6,051 bases of DNA from Saprospiraceae bacterium (GTDB lineage: Bacteria > Bacteroidota > Bacteroidia > Chitinophagales > Saprospiraceae), in the NCBI GenBank assembly GCA_007134625.1, contig SLKL01000331.1, positions 1 to 6,051 of the forward strand. Reading direction: 5' to 3'. This document shows, in pieces, positions 5,663 to 6,051 of this stretch. The notes under the pieces are model-generated. The model was not told the DNA's origin. It made no database searches and worked only from the letters and a program-made list of their open reading frames with translations. The first letter of the stretch is position 1. Each line of letters starts with the position of its first letter. The position numbers and the translations under genes were made by a program.

Positions 5663-5850
5663 ATTTTTAGTGAGAAGTGATGTGTTCTAATCTATCTTGA
5701 TTAAAACTCCAGAAGCCAAGCGGGCAAGGTCTCATCCAAAAGACGAGATAGGGTATATAAAGTCCTGTAGGTTTCCAGCACAAGTATAATTTGAAGCCAT
5801 AATAGTTTATATAATAGCCTATCTATTTTCTTTATCTAGCCCAGGTGAAC

Positions 5851-6051
5851 TCAAATTGGTTTTTTATCCAAAAGATTCAAATTATAAAGGTCTAATCTTC
5901 TGTCCTTGAGATTCCGAACACTTCCATAATTATGTAGCTCATTGAGTAATCCCATATCGCAATCCGCCAGAAGAGTCATTTCTGTATTGGGAGTCGTCTG
6001 AGCCTTTATACCATCCGATGGAAAAGCAAAATCGGAAGGGGTAAAAACTGC
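5851..6051 (-). CDS. Carbon-nitrogen hydrolase (nitrilase superfamily), C-terminal end only
   Basis: The minus strand reads openly from the window edge for 66 codons to a TGA at 5851-5853. The start lies outside the window. The visible end contains TPSDFAFPSDGIKAQTTPNTEMTLLADCDM, then LNELHNYGSVRNLKDRRLDLYNL. The combination of a D-G-I-x-A stretch, P-N-T-E, an I/L-A-D-x-D strand and G-S-V-x-N-L-x-D-R-R-x-D-L-Y is the characteristic C-terminus of a nitrilase-superfamily branch. In Bacteroidota this branch is often fused to an N-terminal GNAT acetyltransferase. The Glu-Lys-Cys catalytic triad would lie upstream and cannot be checked. Family members cleave C-N bonds of amides or nitriles; the substrate is unknown. 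A gap of about 610 bp separates it from the next gene on this strand, so it is probably a separate unit. Confidence 0.8.
   Translation of the reverse strand, partial: AVFTPSDFAFPSDGIKAQTTPNTEMTLLADCDMGLLNELHNYGSVRNLKDRRLDLYNLNLLDKKPI

Larger units (their letters stand above)
5462..5850. other. Gene-free intergenic stretch with hairpins
   Basis: I find no reading frame with family-like protein features on either strand. The left part is AT-rich. The middle (about 5577-5665) is less AT-rich and full of inverted repeats. The right part (5700-5850) is AT-rich again, with only weak repeats such as two ATAATAG copies near 5810. It may be remains of an intergenic repeat element or decayed DNA. No tRNA, riboswitch or convincing terminator was recognised. 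Confidence 0.5.

Noticed and set aside
5637..5670. Intrinsic terminator on the plus strand
   Set aside because: The stem has a mismatch and wide loop, the T-run is short, and no plus-strand gene upstream would need it.

Overview
The window looks like chromosomal DNA of a Bacteroidota bacterium, possibly a Saprospiraceae-like marine or sludge lineage. Three things support this. The plus-strand gene ends in a gliding-motility-associated (type B) type IX secretion C-terminal domain. The DUF4254 and GT9 gene pair is of a kind I associate with this phylum. The promoter-like boxes fit TAnnTTTG with A-rich leaders rather than Shine-Dalgarno sites. The DNA is AT-rich throughout.

Layout: bases 3-1724 (+) are the 3' part of a large secreted adhesin-like protein: a beta-propeller-like 'DGGTSRF...CAGCGG' region, a PKD domain, four Cys-paired Ig-like repeats and a T9SS sorting domain. 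It converges, with only 19 bases between stops, on a minus-strand series. In transcription order that series is: the C-terminal end of a carbon-nitrogen hydrolase (6051-5851), a gap of about 610 bp without a convincing gene (18-bp tandem repeat and hairpins), a DUF4254 protein (5237-4623), a GT9 heptosyltransferase-like enzyme (4580-3543), then a HipB-HipA toxin-antitoxin pair (3408-3055 and 3051-1744).

The most interesting part is the hipBA control region (3390-3538). It holds four copies of one palindrome, TGAATGA-N4-TCATTCA, with centres 40, 50 and 41 bp apart. One covers the hipB start codon, one covers the -7 end of a predicted Bacteroidota promoter and its likely start site, and two lie upstream. 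This closely parallels multi-operator HipB autoregulation in E. coli but uses a different sequence. The HipB protein also ends in Trp, as E. coli HipB does.

How the genes work together: DUF4254 and GT9 are probably one transcription unit for cell-surface glycan or LPS-core assembly. HipBA is a self-contained, autoregulated kinase toxin module placed after them. The T9SS protein and the hydrolase appear unrelated to either. No mobile element, tRNA, rRNA or CRISPR array was seen.
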